64,000 bases of DNA from Stichopus chloronotus. Its lineage: Eukaryota > Echinodermata > Holothuroidea > Aspidochirotida > Stichopodidae. Each line of letters opens with the position of its first letter. Position 1 is the stretch's first letter. The notes under the pieces are model-generated. The model did not search any database, was not told the origin of the DNA, and was given only the letters and a program-made list of their open reading frames with translations. The stretch lies in assembly GCA_021234535.1 (NCBI GenBank), contig CM037843.1, positions 12,981,979 through 13,045,978 of the forward strand, in the 5' to 3' direction. A program made the position numbers and the translations under genes. This document shows positions 44,926-58,732 of this stretch, piece after piece.

Positions 44926-47900
44926 GACATGAATATGCAACAGCTACATTGAAGAGAAGGCCTTCATAGACCCCTTGCATATGACGCTACAGTGAGTGGC
45001 ACAGGGAAGTATGGAGATTTCCGGCCCTGGGAAAATCCCTTAGAGGCCACTAAACTTACCATTGCGCATGAACGTTAATTGAATGTGTATTTTCTTACAC
45101 AAGAGCTATACTGTGTATATGAATGTGCACGTTTGCAGTGTGGCGTCTCTGTCATTCAGTACTGCTCGTTTGTTTAGCCCTATAGGTTTGCCGCAAGGAG
45201 GGCGCCATTGTTTGTTGTTATAGATAATTCATCCCAAATGAATTATCTGAAGTTGTTATACGACGTCAATGCAAGGGGGTCTATACTATTGTTATGTCAC
45301 AAAGTCATAAGAGATTAATATAAAAACACAATGTTTAATACACTAGGCCTTCACCGTGGTGACACTGAAAAGATAATTTAGTGAAAATATGACATTTCCT
45401 CCTGATAGCCTGGCAGATACATATAGGTATTGAGGGACACCCATCTTAGAGGCATGCGCCTGAGAGCAAACAGATTCGCTAAATCCTCTTGAATTTGGCA
45501 GGTCAAATAATTGAAATGTTAAGTTCCATAAGACCATATTTTGCGGGGGTCTAGTTGATATCTGACACCTCCCACCACCCTTTCCCATCACCTTTAAACA
45601 CGGAGAGACGGATGCATGACTAAAAAGACCAACAGATTTACAATATTCCAGAAGTATAGGCATATAGACAAAACGAAAAAAAAAAGTGCTGTCAGTTTGT
45701 TTCCGAAAATTGACAGCATTTTTTTTTCGTTTCCTCTTTGTATTCTTTCATTATTATTCTACAACTGTCTGAATACATTTCCTCCGGTGTACCCTCATGA
45801 TCGAAAAAAACAGCTACAGCTATCATTAGTTGATATACTCTGATGCCGTCACCCGTGCTTTATGTCCACTTGCAGTTATTATATATCACTGAGTTGTCTC
45901 GTGGTTTGGCCCTCAATGTATCAAAATCCACGATCTGAATTTTAAACGTTCCTGATCCTGCAACCTTTGAACCTTTGTTAAAACTTTTATCCCATTTATC
46001 CTATTCCTTTTGCCACGTCTTATTGCTGTGTTTTCTTCATTTGTGTACACTTCTCTGCTTTCTTGCTTATTTGGAAATTGTTCTTGTGCAATGTTGTCTT
46101 TTCTATGTGTTTATGCGAGCATTCAGTCACCCCTGTGGGGCTTAATAAAGCTGATCCTATCTTATTTTATGCAGCGTTATATACAACCACCCTTCCCCTT
46201 GATGTTTTACAAATATGCAAATTAGACATACATATACATTAACCATGCATAAATTAATGAAGATATCTTTTGAAACGATAACTTAGTTCCAGAGATATTC
46301 ATGTCTGTTAACATGTGAGAAGTTTTGGGGAAAAAAATAACAAAGGGAAGAAGAAGGAGCTATCTAAATATAAATTGCTGAAAGCATCAGTTTTTCACAA
46401 CATGTTCAAAATAAACTCATTAAGATGTGAGTTCGGCAGTAGGCAAAACGCGGTTTCTGAAGTTATTAAACGAAAATGACAATTAATTATCATGTTAATC
46501 TTATTATGTTCCGGGCTACATGAATGAAAGGATCATTCAAGGTGGCGAGACTCTCAGATAAATGTTACCCAATTTTCAGAGCACTGCAGAGTATTCATTA
46601 CGGTCTGAAAGACAATGTGTAACTACATGAGAAAGAAATAAATTATAGAATATATTTGTTCTAGTAGATCGCCCAGTAAATGAAATTCAAAATCGAATCA
46701 GAGTGATTCGCCTATCTTTTTATGACTCTATGCTTTAAAAGACTCTTATTGTGGTGGTTAACTGACGCTTATGCATTTCCAATTAAACGTTGAAACGAGA
46801 ATTACATGAGTGTATACTAGGAATTAGGCCCATGGATATTAACTCGAAAATGAGAGCATGGTGATGGTAAGAAGAGTCGATTTGGAGAGTCAGACAACGG
46901 GTTTCCTAAGAGTTGAACAACTCTCTACTCGTGACTAGTTTACTTCGTTGGTGAGTTACTACCAATGAACTCAATCGTGAGTTTGAAAGTCATAAGACAT
47001 GGCTTTGTGTGTTGCTCTTATTCTAATTTTGGCTGAGGCTGAAGTTCTACTGGTATTAAGAATCCAGCGACCCCGGTCTCAAGAGCTGACAAATTTGGCT
47101 GCCCGTTTCAAGACGGAACTCTGCTCTTAAAACAAAATAGTCTTCGACTGCATAATTTTTTTAGATGAAAAGAACATTACATTGTCAGAAAGAAACCAAG
47201 TTGATATTGTCCTTACGTTTATGGTTGGACACAGAGGACAAAAGTCGATAAGTTGAATGTTGTCGACATAAACTTCTTTGGTCCTCAGAGACCAACTACA
47301 TACGTTCATTTGAGTTTATAGACAGCTTTGTTTAAAATTAGCAGCAAATTGTTGATTTGCTAAACCAAGAATATGGACGTCAACGAAGACGGAAAAATCA
47401 TTATTAGTTTATTTCATTGTGTTCAGTTTGTGTTCTTTGATTTCCGTAAACCTACATAGTACATAAAAACTTTGTGCAATTTTCCTTACGTTAATGTAAA
47501 AAAAGTGTTCATTAGACTTTCGTTTTTAATTTTGTTTATCAGTTTATTGTATAGAAAAGTTGAAAGCAAAAATACCCGTAATATACATTTATCTAAGTCG
47601 AGCAAAAGGCAAAATCGTTATTCAATCGTTACGGTAACATTTTTTCAATAATTTCAACATTTTGAATTTATTGCATGAGAAAAAAAAATCGTTTTTATTA
47701 TGATTTTTGCATGGTATAGAAGATAATTCAAAGCTCCCTTATATACACATGCACATTCCAGCTCAATGTCGAGTTTTCTGAAACTTTATAATAAAAGCAG
47801 CATTTCTATACATACTTGCTATTCTGTTACTTGTCGAATTAGTGGCACATGCAGGACAAGCTCTGGTTTTACTCCGAAGTAAAACAAGACCATGATAGAC

Positions 47901-49159
47901 ATATATGTAACGTTGTGTCTACCACCCTATCCCCACCTACCCCCACCACTACCTCCACCTGCACAGTACCCCCCCCCCTCCCACCACCATGACTATACTG
48001 TATCCCATGCAATCTGCGAAACTTTAATAGCACCTCAAGCTCCAGTTATATTCGGATTCTCTTACGTTCACACAAAAAAGATTACCATGGGGTTTGTCGA
48101 CAATACATTTTATTGTGGAGACAAAAAACTTGAATCAAAATGGATTTGTTTACAGACCAGTCTCTCATTGGTCGGGGGGGGGGGGTTCCAGGCACGTACA
48201 ATAGAGCTGATAATTTTGAACTCCCTAAATTTTTCCAAATGGCAACCCGTATATCATGCCTTAACCTACAATGGTTACTTAAACGTAGTTACAGGTCCTC
48301 CGTCACAGAGGCTATGGAATCCTCATATCGTTAAAGACTTTACGCCTCAGGTAGCCAAGGCCGTTACTAGATTTGGCTATTTCGTTCTTTGTATTCCAGT
48401 TTATTTAGGTTTTGCAAAGTTTCTAAACTTCTATAAAGATATCCGTGAGGAGCAGTAGGGTGGAGAGAGAGTTCATTCCCATAGCTCATGGTATCCGGTC
48501 CAGTACGCCCCCCCCCCGACCATCTTCTGATGGGGTCCCCCAATGGCGAAGTCAGCGGGGGGCATAAGGGTACATCCCCACCACAGAAGTTTTTGGGACG
48601 TTGTGGAATACGTTGAAAAATAAAGGAGAGGCAAAAAAGAAATGCAGAGAGGATGGAGAGGCAAGTTGACGAAGTTAGGGAGAACAGCTGGTGGGGGTGA
48701 AAAACTGCCGGGCTTCACAAGTGTGATCCTTTATGACACTGAAAACTAAGACGAACCAAATTAACAACACAATTGAAACAAGGTGTTGGGTGTGAAATCG
48801 TTGATTCGAGGTTTCGATTGATCACATGCGCCTGTTGCTCATACACAGTACACTAGCGGAAGGAATTCGCATCAGAACGATAGGCACATTTACTTCACGA
48901 AAGACGCATCGACAATACGCCGCCCCGTATTGTCAATTGAGACCTTTGGATATTAATGATGACATGGATTCTATAAACGATGTTACTCTAAAAAAATCCC
49001 CAAAAGTATTGGTTGTCAATGCGAACTAAAGCTATTGCCAAAACGAACCAATATTTTGTGATATTACTATTTTTTATTTACCATTACATTAATATTAAAA
49101 GTACGTCAATTCTACTACTTAAATTATGTCAGTTCTACCAATACAAGGTATTCATTTTC
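44926..49159. other. 3' flank of the MCFD2-like gene; no other gene
   Basis: No supported exon. Around 45990-46165 T-rich text ends 'cccctgtggggcttaataaagctgatcc', which resembles the 3' end of a LINE/SINE or a poly(A) site for exon 4b. G- and C-runs occur near 48175 and 48507. The 188-codon plus frame at 47892-48458 spans a C-run and a G-run and has no recognisable domain, so it is not called. Confidence 0.35.
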
Positions 49160-49330
49160 GTCAATTTCACTTTTTTAAAAAGTTGAAAATGTTTCACAAC
49201 GGGTGCATGCAACAAGCTCATGTTTTGCCAGGGCGTTTCCCTCAAAAAAAAAAAAAAAATCTGATCGGGGTCTTCGTCGCTTCGCTGCATTAGAAAATGC
49301 TACTCCGCGTACCCCAATTTTCACTTTTAT
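49160..49330. repeat. Interspersed repeat fragment, shared with 50225-50360
   Basis: Shared ordered words: 'acaacgggtgcatgcaacaagctc' versus 'caatacgggtgaatacgacaagctc', 'gggcgtttccctca' versus 'agagtttccccccaa', and 'ctgatcggggtcttcgtcgcttc' versus 'atcgatcgggatctggctcgcttc'. Both copies contain or adjoin A-runs. CpG content is higher than in the surroundings. Class unknown. Confidence 0.55.
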
Positions 49331-49574
49331 TTTCAAGCTCAGAAATAAATCATTATCAACCAACGGTGGGGTCTAAAGGTATGTTCAGCACTCCCTCCCC
49401 CACCCCAATTTTTGCCAACTTTTCCAAGAACAAATTAAATATGATTCTTGATCATCTCAACCCATCTGATATGTATTACCATTTTTCATACATTGATTTT
49501 TAGGTCATTAGGCTTAATTGAGAAATTGTAGGCATGAGATCCCTATTTTAAGGCTGGGTATGTATAGTTTGGAA

Positions 49575-49690
49575 CACCTGGGAAGTGCCGTTTTCAGCCA
49601 TCTGGAGGGTTTGAATTGAGAAAAATTTTCTTTGTACGCTCCGACTTATGATGACGTTCCACTTAGATAGTCGTGGCAGCAGCTAATACC
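49575..49690. repeat. Second copy of the repeat at 16488-16640
   Basis: Word matches and spacing as described for the first copy; same orientation. Confidence 0.6.
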
Positions 49691-50224
49691 AATACCTTGT
49701 AACGTTTATTAGGTTCATGGGTACGAGTGTCAAAAAGTCAATTTTGCACCATGATTGGCCGACTAAGAAGGGCAAACATGATCCTTCTCATACAAAGGGG
49801 GAGGGTGTTCCCATCTCCTTAGACCTCTCCTCATACCACGTAGACCTATCGGTGGACCGACTGATCTGAAATCCTGGCTTAAGCCTTAGTACTAGGTCAA
49901 CACCCCTCCCCTTATACCCCTCTCTCAGGACGGCGGTCAAAAATGGGGACGATGAGTCGATTTTCCCCTCACACAAAAAAACCTGGCTACCCCCCCCCCC
50001 CCTGGATCCCTCACGTTCTGCTCAAGGTCGGATACGATTTCACGTTCTTTCAAGACTCTCTTCGGATGAATTAAACGTGGACACCAGGCTTTGGAGCCGG
50101 TTTGTGTGCACGGTACTAAAGACTTCACACACAATATCATTGTATCATGAGAGAGGCAATAACTTGTCTCATTAATTCAAAGAGTAGTCGTAAATTTTAC
50201 GTGCCTTAAAGAAAGCAATTTTCA

Positions 50225-50360
50225 AAAAAAAAAAAAAAAAAACGATAAATCTATTTCAATACGGGTGAATACGACAAGCTCGTACTCAAGAGTTTCCCCC
50301 CAAAATGAAAATCGATCGGGATCTGGCTCGCTTCATTATGTGTTCGATCCTCTACCCCCA
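50225..50360. repeat. Second copy of the repeat at 49160-49330
   Basis: Same orientation, about 1 kb downstream of its partner; the two may belong to a local duplication together with the fragment at 49575. Confidence 0.5.
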
Positions 50361-53300
50361 AAGTTGACTCTCTCAAATTCTGTAGTAAATACTGCTCTGA
50401 TTGGTGGTACTAAACCAAGTCTCACCAGTAGAAATTGACGTAATTTTGCCATGGGCCTGTCTTTAATTAATGGCGCCCTTACGATTGGATGTATCGATAC
50501 CTCTAATTCGAAACTTGGTTAGGCTCTGTTTGATTTAACTTTGGATAGCCTATCGTTTATTCTGTTTTGGAGTTTGAAAATCTCCAACGTGATTGTTGTG
50601 GCCAAATTTTTGACAGTTTAAAAATCAGTCCCGACATTCACCGCCTGTCACCTTAGCACACAATCCGATCCCGTGTTTACATGGTGGGTTAAACCGTCAC
50701 GGTGGCTGCTAGAAACACAGTGTAAATGGAGCGTTATGTTCATTCAATGGCAGATTCCGATGTGTTTGTGTTATATTAAAGTGACATTTTTGTCTGTACA
50801 TATACAATTGTGAACATTGTGTTATAAGTGTTACTAAAAACAAACCCTCTTGAGACTCCCAGAAAAGAGAACGCGCAACAGCAGACTTTAAGTATTAGGT
50901 GTATTTGATACAAAAAGAAACAAGACGAAAAATCCAAAATATATGAAATATTCTACACAACTTCACTGTAATAAATTGGCAAGGTAAGCAGACATCTGGT
51001 GGTCTTTTCACCAGTTAATAGTAACTCACTGTGATGGCTAAAGTATTCAACATGTGACATCGTATGGGGAATGTACATACAGCACACATTACAGATGAAA
51101 GATAATGGTGATCCAAAGAGCTGGATATGATGACCACAGAACAATCACCTTCGGTTAGAAAATTCAAATTTTGATTCCAAGGATGTATGATGTTAATTAG
51201 GACTTCAAGACATTTGTTTTTTCTTCAACGTATGTCATTTTAGGTTTTGAAATCATCTTCCTAACTGCATGTCAAATGACTTAAATCTGTACATACTGTA
51301 TGACAGTCTTCTGAGCTTTTCAACACAATAAAATGGCCAGTCACAAGTTGCCAATGACTCTCTATGTTATCTCCGAACTCTCAAAGTTTTGCATTTATCC
51401 TGACACACCAATCTGCCTTAATATATCGACATTCTGAATGAATCACCCTCTACAACATGTACACTCGCCTCTTCCTCCCAAAACATTAATGTCTCCAGCA
51501 AGTGATCAAAAATGAAAACAAATCTTTTATAGGGAACAATACAGACACTGATGATAATAATTTAGCATCCTGGCTGTGGTATCTTACAGGATCCAATGAA
51601 AAAAAACGTAACTGGTAATGATTACGATACCGCAATGGATGACACGGTCTGTGGTGGTGTAACACTGTGTTATTCCAAACACTGCATACTGAGGTTCTAA
51701 TATGAGATACAAATGACCGACAAATAATGTCATGAAAATTAGGGATACCTAAAACTGCATTTGAATTGTTACTCTGAACTTGATTTCTCTCCTCCTGAAG
51801 TATGTGTTTGTATATGAATATATGTGTGAAAACGACAAATTTACTCTCAAATCAATTATAGCATTTTGATGCTATTACATAACTCTAATTTAACCAGAAA
51901 GACTACAGCAGACCATTGAACATGTATCACCATCATCACCATCAAGGTGTAACAACAAACACAATTTTATGTGAAAAGATAAAGAAAACAAAGAAAAATT
52001 AGATCAACTTCCTAAATGTCTAAAATTAATTGATCAAGATAGAGAGTATCTCACTCTTTCAAAGACTGTAACTCGATGCATTCATTTCCTATTAATTTTG
52101 AGCCACGATCTACAAGTTTTCATCATACTGAACCTGATTTTGAAAGCTTTTCTTGATGCTTTCTGCTCTTTTTAGCAATAAAAATATCCTAACTTGTTTG
52201 AAAGTGGTAGACACCAACACAATGGATATCATGACAGACTAGTAGGAATATTATATTGGCCACAAAGACGGGATACCAAATTCCCATCATGAATGCTGAA
52301 TAACACCAATGACATTACTGGAATGACATGTATAAACACACACACACACACAATAATGAAGATTACACAATCATTCGAACAAAAGGAAATAACTTTAACA
52401 GTGAGGTACATAAGCAAAGAAGCCTGTAGTGCATGAAGCAGCTGTGCAAGGTACTTTAAGGACCATCAGTTCATAAAACATAATCCTGGAAACTCTTAGC
52501 TGCGGTTTGCTGTAACTGGGCAATTAATAAAGAGGAACTTTAATGACTGTAAGACCAAAGAGATCATAGCAACTCCTGATACTCCACACCATGAAGGCCA
52601 ACTAGACTAATACTTAACATGATGTTTTAACATGATGTTTTACAATGCAGCTCTACAACAACAAACATATCTCACTTTGCCTACCAATAATTGACCTCAT
52701 TTTGTCACTCTTAACATTAACAGCACATGGGAATGTTATGAAAGAACATTGTACTTGATGAAACCTGAAGGTATGCAATTATAAAGTGAGTTTAGTTTTT
52801 GATATCCAAATTCAATGTTGTGTACAGAAAAAATCTGTGAGGCTGTAAGAAACCCCTGTTGACATAATGAACACAAACTGTGGATGGAATACAAAATGTA
52901 TGGCATTTGGGAAGATTTCATAAAACACAAAAGCAATGCAAGGCAATAAGGTATATACATGATGCTGCTGGAGTCTGTGAATCGAACATTACAAACTGAA
53001 ATATTTTCATGACATACTATTAAAAACAGGGCCATCAACATATTCCATTCTAAGTGATGTATAGGAAGCTAACAAGCGAGCACCGTGACAAAGATTGTAC
53101 CTTAATGATTGCTGAATATCAAATGCAGAAAAATATCCGAAGTTTAGGGCACCTACCAAACTAATGGCAAAAATGACATTTTAAAGCATTCTTCACTTTT
53201 GCCAACATTCTGATATCATTATCAAATTAGACAGGGCATCATCTCCATGAAAGAATATTCCATAAACATAAAAATCTGGTAATCAGTTTCTATAGAAGGT

Positions 53301-54859
53301 ACATTGTACTGACAAAATGACAATTATCTGCAAATTGAGGAGTTGACAACATGGTGAACCAGCATTTTGACAAGGAACTGTATCTCCTAAAAGCATCAAT
53401 TTTCGGCAAACTTCCGAATGGCCACTATCTTGTCAAAATGACAGAGATTAAGTAAATTGACAATTTGCCAAGGAAATGAATCTTGCAAGGGTTGCCCATT
53501 GTATGTCAACATGTTGAAAGATGTACAACATGTACCAAGCATATCATCCGTACTTCTATTCTACAAGTAACTAAGGCAACAAACAAATTTGCAGATAATT
53601 GTTTTGTCAAATTAAGGTAACCTCTCAATGCAATGTCCCTTCTACACTTCCATAAATTTCAGATAATCCATTTGAAATAATTTACTGATACACACTAACG
53701 TCTGTGAACAGGTACTGAATTTGTCAGACTTGCGCTTAACTTAAATCAGGGTTCCTGCGCTTTACATAAGAAAATATAACATAACATTGTCACGACTATG
53801 TCATGCCCTTTACATGACCATTTTAAAATAAAATTTAATCAATGATTAATGGTGCAACAATCCTCCCATTTGATCATTCTAGTATGTTTTGTTACATGTG
53901 AAAATAATTATTTCACGACAGAAATTTAAAGCTAAATTATGAAGACTTTGTTGTGTTCTGATTTCATAACACCATTCACGAACACATAAAAAACTCTTTG
54001 CAACTGGAAACATTCTCTCAAAATCACAGCTTATTTTAACTGAAATATAAAATATCTTTTGAAAGAAACATCACGTGAGTCCGCACTTTCATACCACATG
54101 TGGGATAAACTGAGAACAGCTAACCACTGTCTTGTATGATCCATGCTTAGGAATTTTCTACAGATAGGGACTTAAAACAAGTTCACAAGCTGGCCTTCGT
54201 AAATTTGGGACCATGTTTTCTTGACAATGTATAAAACCCACAAGTTACGTAATCTCTATGACAAAGGACCTTCATTGAACATGTGGTGTCAATTAAAATG
54301 AGCAAATGGAGGACAATCATGACAATATAAGATTGTTGATACTCAACTATGTGATAAACAGGGGTGGCAATACTGGGGGTGGGGATATATACCCTCTCAT
54401 GAAAATGGGTGGAGGAGATATAATACAACATGCCTCCCACATAAATCTCTGAGAGAATATTTTGACGCCTGTATTTACAAATCATTATGCATTCACAGCT
54501 CAATTTGAATGTATTTCTAGTCTTTTCTCAAATTTTTTAAGCTACCTGCAATCACGTACATCCTTATGCTGGTATTAAGCTCTAGCAATACTTTGCATCT
54601 GAGAGATAAGCAACGATTTTGAAAGGGGGAAAGGAAACCCCTAAACTTTAGACCCCTCCAGCAGGATGGTGTCTAATGCCAGGGTCATGCTTCTACATTT
54701 GCATCATATCCCCTCCCTGCACCACTCTCGACCAATGCACAAATGCATTGTGGTTTTGATGATTTCATTATGAGGATTTTTATGAATCGGATATATGATA
54801 ACTGATACTTATCAAGTCTCTACATGTTCAACTGAATATTACACTTATGCAGCACCTAC
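50361..54859. other. Gene-free stretch, possibly part of a long 3' UTR
   Basis: From about 50.9 kb to the stop codon at 57268 the sequence is uniformly AT-rich with few CpGs, few recognisable repeats and no splice-supported exon on either strand. This is compatible with a very long 3' UTR or flank of the minus-strand gene ending at 57268. A short (CA)n lies at 52336-52352. Confidence 0.3.
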
Positions 54860-55420
54860 ACATTACATATGAGATCACATCTTGAAGCTTCCCTCGAGAT
54901 ATCATGTTTACAAGTTTTCACAGTTTGACCCATGTTGATCCAAATGACCTTTGACCTCCACCAAAAACAATAGGGTTCTTCTAATCAATGGTGTACACCT
55001 ACCTACTAAATATGAGAACAGTAGAAGCTTCCCTTGTTGAGATAACATGTTTACAAGGTTTTCACAAGTTGACCCCTGTGAACCCAAATGACCTTTGACC
55101 TCCACCAAAAACAACAGGACTCTTCTACTCAATGGTATACACCTACAATCAAAATATGAGATCTGCTCAAGCTTCTAATCTTGAGATATCGTCTTTACAA
55201 GGTTTTCACAATTTGACCCCTGATGACCTCACATGACCTTTAACTTCCACCAAAAACAATAGGGTTCTTGTACTCAATGTGGTAAACCTACTTGCTGAAT
55301 ATGAGCTCTGTCGAAGCTTCCCTTTTCAAAATATCGTGTTTACACGGTAGGGCATCACAAACATATACGCATGCACACACACATACATACACACAAACGC
55401 ACATATGCATGATTACAAAG
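54860..55420 (+). repeat. Tandem array C, DR1-bearing units of 144-145 bp plus CA stretch
   Basis: Three to four units; the TGACCTTTGACC-type block recurs at 54945, 55089 and 55234 (spacing 144 and 145), perfect (TGACCTTTGACCT) at the first two. Each unit has 'gagatatcgtgtttacaaggttttcacaa', 'tttgacccctg', 'ccaccaaaaacaatagg' and 'tctactcaatg'. The last unit runs into 'ggcatcacaaacatatacgcatgcacac' and a CA/CATA stretch, then 'tcatcgcaaccaaaaatgaatt', a decayed version of the array B tail. Confidence 0.85.
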
Positions 55421-57267
55421 TTTATGATTGTCATCGCAACCAAAAATGAATTGAGGTGATACACAAGATAAAAGTGCTACACAAGATCAACTGAAGAGAA
55501 ACAAGAGAAAAATAATTCTCGGAATTCAATGAAATGAATTCCCTCAGACCCTTTGTCTAAAACTTTCAAGATAACTGATCTTATTTTATGATCTTCTGTT
55601 ATGAACCTGTCACACTTTGCATACCACTCTGTAACCCTCCAAGCAGACGTTGGTGTGCACTGTTTTTAATGTACAGACCGTAACACCGGCGATCAATTAC
55701 AGATTTGTCTCATCTTAGATCCATGGTCTCTATATTTACGAGTCTTTCTTCACATTTGGTGATTGGCTAAAAAAACCATGAATATTTAAATCTTGAGGAA
55801 AAGAAGTATTGAATGTCGCTATGTGTAATTGATTACGTTGAAAAGCATAAATTTTAACAGCATACAAACTGTACACAGAGTGAGGCGAAATACATGTGAT
55901 AGTTCACTGACCTTGGCATTATGAAGTGAAAACTGGTGCATGAGTAATACACAACCATTACACACTAACAAGTCTGTGACTCATGAATTAGAATGAAAAC
56001 AATCCAGTGCCTAAGATGTGAATGATACCTAACTGTATGCAAGTTATTTGGGTCCTTCAGACAATCACAGAAACTAATGTATATTTATGAATATTAGTTT
56101 CCTCAGTCAGTATCAACACAACAGACAATGTAACACATCAAATGTACAAACAGCATAAATGGATCAAGTTTTCAAGATCTCACAGTTCTCAATCCCCTGG
56201 TGTATTTGTCAGAAGTATTCATCAGAAGTTGTCACAATCAAGAGAAACAGCATGAAGTACAGGCATGCCTCTCTACAACTACTGGAAAGGGGGGAGAGGA
56301 TGGGTGCACTAAGCTACCAATTAATTAACATCCAAACTACTCAGCTGTAGAAGTACTTTTGTAACATATGTTCCTCTGATCATAAACCTGTCCTAACCTT
56401 CTAAGAACTACTTATTTATGGTAGACTGTCATTTATAAGGCATCTTCAAGGCCAAGATTCCCTGGTAAATGAGGACTGGAGGTGCAAAGAGAGGTTTCAC
56501 TGTGATCTGTCCACACTGCAGAGATAAAGCTGACGGTACTCAAAGGAGAATTGGGTACAACTAGAGGGATAACAAACAGCCGCATTTTGAAAGCTCTAAT
56601 GAAGTATGATATTGATAACAAGGACTAATGTCTTTGCAACTTCCATAACTTTGGCCCTACTAGTAGATGGTTGCACTCAAAAGCACTAAAACTACAAGAG
56701 CAAGAAACGATATAGGAATTTTATAAGACCTTGATTTGTTACTATGCTAGCTGGTGTCAAACAGTTCTGTTGAAGAGATCACATGGGCAAATTACATTAT
56801 CATTCTGATCAACACTCACACAAAACCTCAGTGATATATAAATCAATACTGAACTATCAAGAGTGAATTAATACATGCTTGAAATGTGCGACCCACAAAG
56901 AGAAAACAAATAAAATATTTAAAAGTACAAAAACACACAAACAAAAAACTATTTCAGTGTAAAACTCAGGCAAAAACAGCAGTTTCTCAACTGTGTTGAA
57001 ATATCACTAAAATTGTTTCAGATACCTCCATACACCTGCCTTTTAGCACCTGTTTCATTGAGCTAATGCACCATTCACACTGACATTGGCTAGTATTACT
57101 GATAACCTCTTTTGTCAGCGATTAAAAACATAGCATAATTAACCTCCTTTCCAGATAGATCACTTCTTCTTTTAATGCTAACCAGCCAGTAGTTCATAAA
57201 TTGAACCCAATGCACTGTTTCCATTCCTATGACCTGGTTGTAGTCAGTCTCTCTTCTGGGTGGACTA
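55421..57267. other. 3' UTR or flank of the minus-strand gene
   Basis: No supported exon; the frames here have no recognisable motifs. The segment directly below 57268 is by definition 3' UTR of that gene. Confidence 0.35.
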
Positions 57268-57354
57268 CTACCTATTGTTCTCCACATCTGGGTCCAAGGG
57301 GTGTTTGGTGCGAATAAGTCCTTTTTCAAACAGCAAGTTGGCTAACTCCACTTC
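57268..57354 (-). CDS. Unrecognised protein, last exon
   Basis: Acceptor 'cttctgtattccag', 28 codons then TAG. Acidic-basic amphipathic start (EVELANLLFEKGL) suggests a terminal helix. Confidence 0.72.
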   Translation of the reverse strand, partial: EVELANLLFEKGLIRTKHPLDPDVENNR

Positions 57355-58732
57355 CTGGAATACAGAAGTAAGCATACTGTGTCATTGGTGATTGTTCAAA
57401 TTGAAAGTTCCTAATGATGAATGTACACACTTCCATCTAGAAATGTCTTCAGGCCTAGTGGATGGTTTTACCATGTAGATAGTTCTTACTGTAACAACAG
57501 AGTATTCACACCTCATTTATTGTCATGTTCCCAGGTCAATGATAAGTCTCTCAGTGCAACATAACTGCTGCATTACTTTCTCTTGCTCGTGGAAGAAATT
57601 TTCATTGAAGATGAAACAATTCCGAGCACTCTCTGGATAAATTTTCTTTACCAACATTACCTTTCTCCCGCTTCTCATGAACATGAACTGTGCATTTTGA
57701 AAAGTTCAGGCTCTGGCTTTTCCAGCGTATAGGTAACAACTCTGCAATATCCTGCCTACTGATTTTCCCATGCACATTTCTGCAGTAACTGCGATAGCAT
57801 AGCATCATCAGTCACTCAATTGTGCAACAGACAGCGTCGTGCAACAAAAAAAGTCCAAGGATATGAACGAAACTTACCTTTCCTTTAAGATCACCATGGA
57901 GAGGCAGCTGAGCTACTGTCACAAATTTTGGATATTGACGAATTAGAAACTCTACACCAGGTGCACTCTGTTAATGATACAAAAGAGATAGCAGAGATAT
58001 GATAGCTATTCAATTCAGATTTCATAAGGTAGTCAAAGTCAGTGAAAGAAAGATATTGATGTATGCCAAGTTAAAAGGCAGGCAGCGTTTTTACGGTAAA
58101 TTTCAAATGTTGGAAAACAACAGTTCTACAACTTCAAATGAGCTAAAATCACACAAATTACTAAGAGTCATTCGAATTACACCAAAAATCCCATTTCATT
58201 ATAAAATGGAGTGCATGCTTACCTTCTTTCATCTTACCTTAATGCACAAAGATTTTCCATGGGTCTTGCAAATAACATGGCAATAATCTTGTGTTTGGTA
58301 ATACCAATGGTTCACTTCCAAATATGATATTTGCTTTGTTTTCTGGCAGTTTTGTTTGTATGTTTGCTTCTCTCTTTTTTTTTTTGTTTTTGATAGGTTA
58401 GCACATTTCACTAGATTTACTTGTTGTTGCAAATCAATTAGATGTGTAAAAACAAAATCTGCCCTCTTTTTAACGTACCTCACCTTGATAGTAGCCCAAC
58501 CCCACTCCCTAAAAATCACAGAATAATAGAGACATATAGGTATTGGTTGTTTTGTCACACCTGCTTTATTGGTACATTCCTAAAAATGATCAAGCGCCCC
58601 CATGCACTGAAGGACAACTATCTTCTAAGTTTTGTTACATTCTTACCTCTGGTGGGATCACAAAGTACTGGCAGGGTTTCTCATGATACACTCTGGAATT
58701 CTCTGTACAATGATGAACTTGAATTTCATTTT
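57268..58732 (-). CDS. Unrecognised protein, last three exons (5' part not found)
   Basis: Three exons in minus-strand order, 58732-58647, 57967-57878 and 57354-57268, joined by good GT/AG sites with agreeing phases (2-nt carry-in, then 0, 0) and ending in TAG. They encode NEIQVHHCTENSRVYHEKPC QYFVIPPE; then SAPGVEFLIRQYPKFVTVAQ LPLHGDLKGK; then EVELANLLFEKGLIRTKHPL DPDVENNR. The mix of hydrophobic and charged residues, the absence of low complexity and the perfect phase make this a real globular C-terminus of about 86 residues. I do not recognise the family. It must begin upstream (above 58.73 kb); no earlier exon could be assigned with confidence before the retroelements at 59.7 kb. Confidence 0.75.
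57878..57967 (-). CDS. Unrecognised protein, penultimate exon
   Basis: Acceptor 'atcattaacag', donor GGAAAG|gtaagt, 90 nt, phase 0 at both ends. Confidence 0.75.
58647..58732 (-). CDS. Unrecognised protein, antepenultimate exon
   Basis: Acceptor 'tattgtcacacaag', donor CCAGAG|gtaaga. Carries His-His-Cys and Cys residues (VHHCTEN, HEKPCQY). The frame is open upstream too, which would otherwise suggest a longer exon, but the acceptor is good. Confidence 0.7.

Noticed and set aside
47892..48458. 188-codon plus-strand frame, the longest in the window
   Set aside because: It runs through a C-run and a G-run, has no domain, no codon bias and no splice context; chance opening in Pro-rich low complexity is more likely.
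54908..55132. 74-codon minus-strand frame containing two similar halves
   Set aside because: It is the translation of two tandem DR1 units; the internal similarity comes from the DNA repeat.
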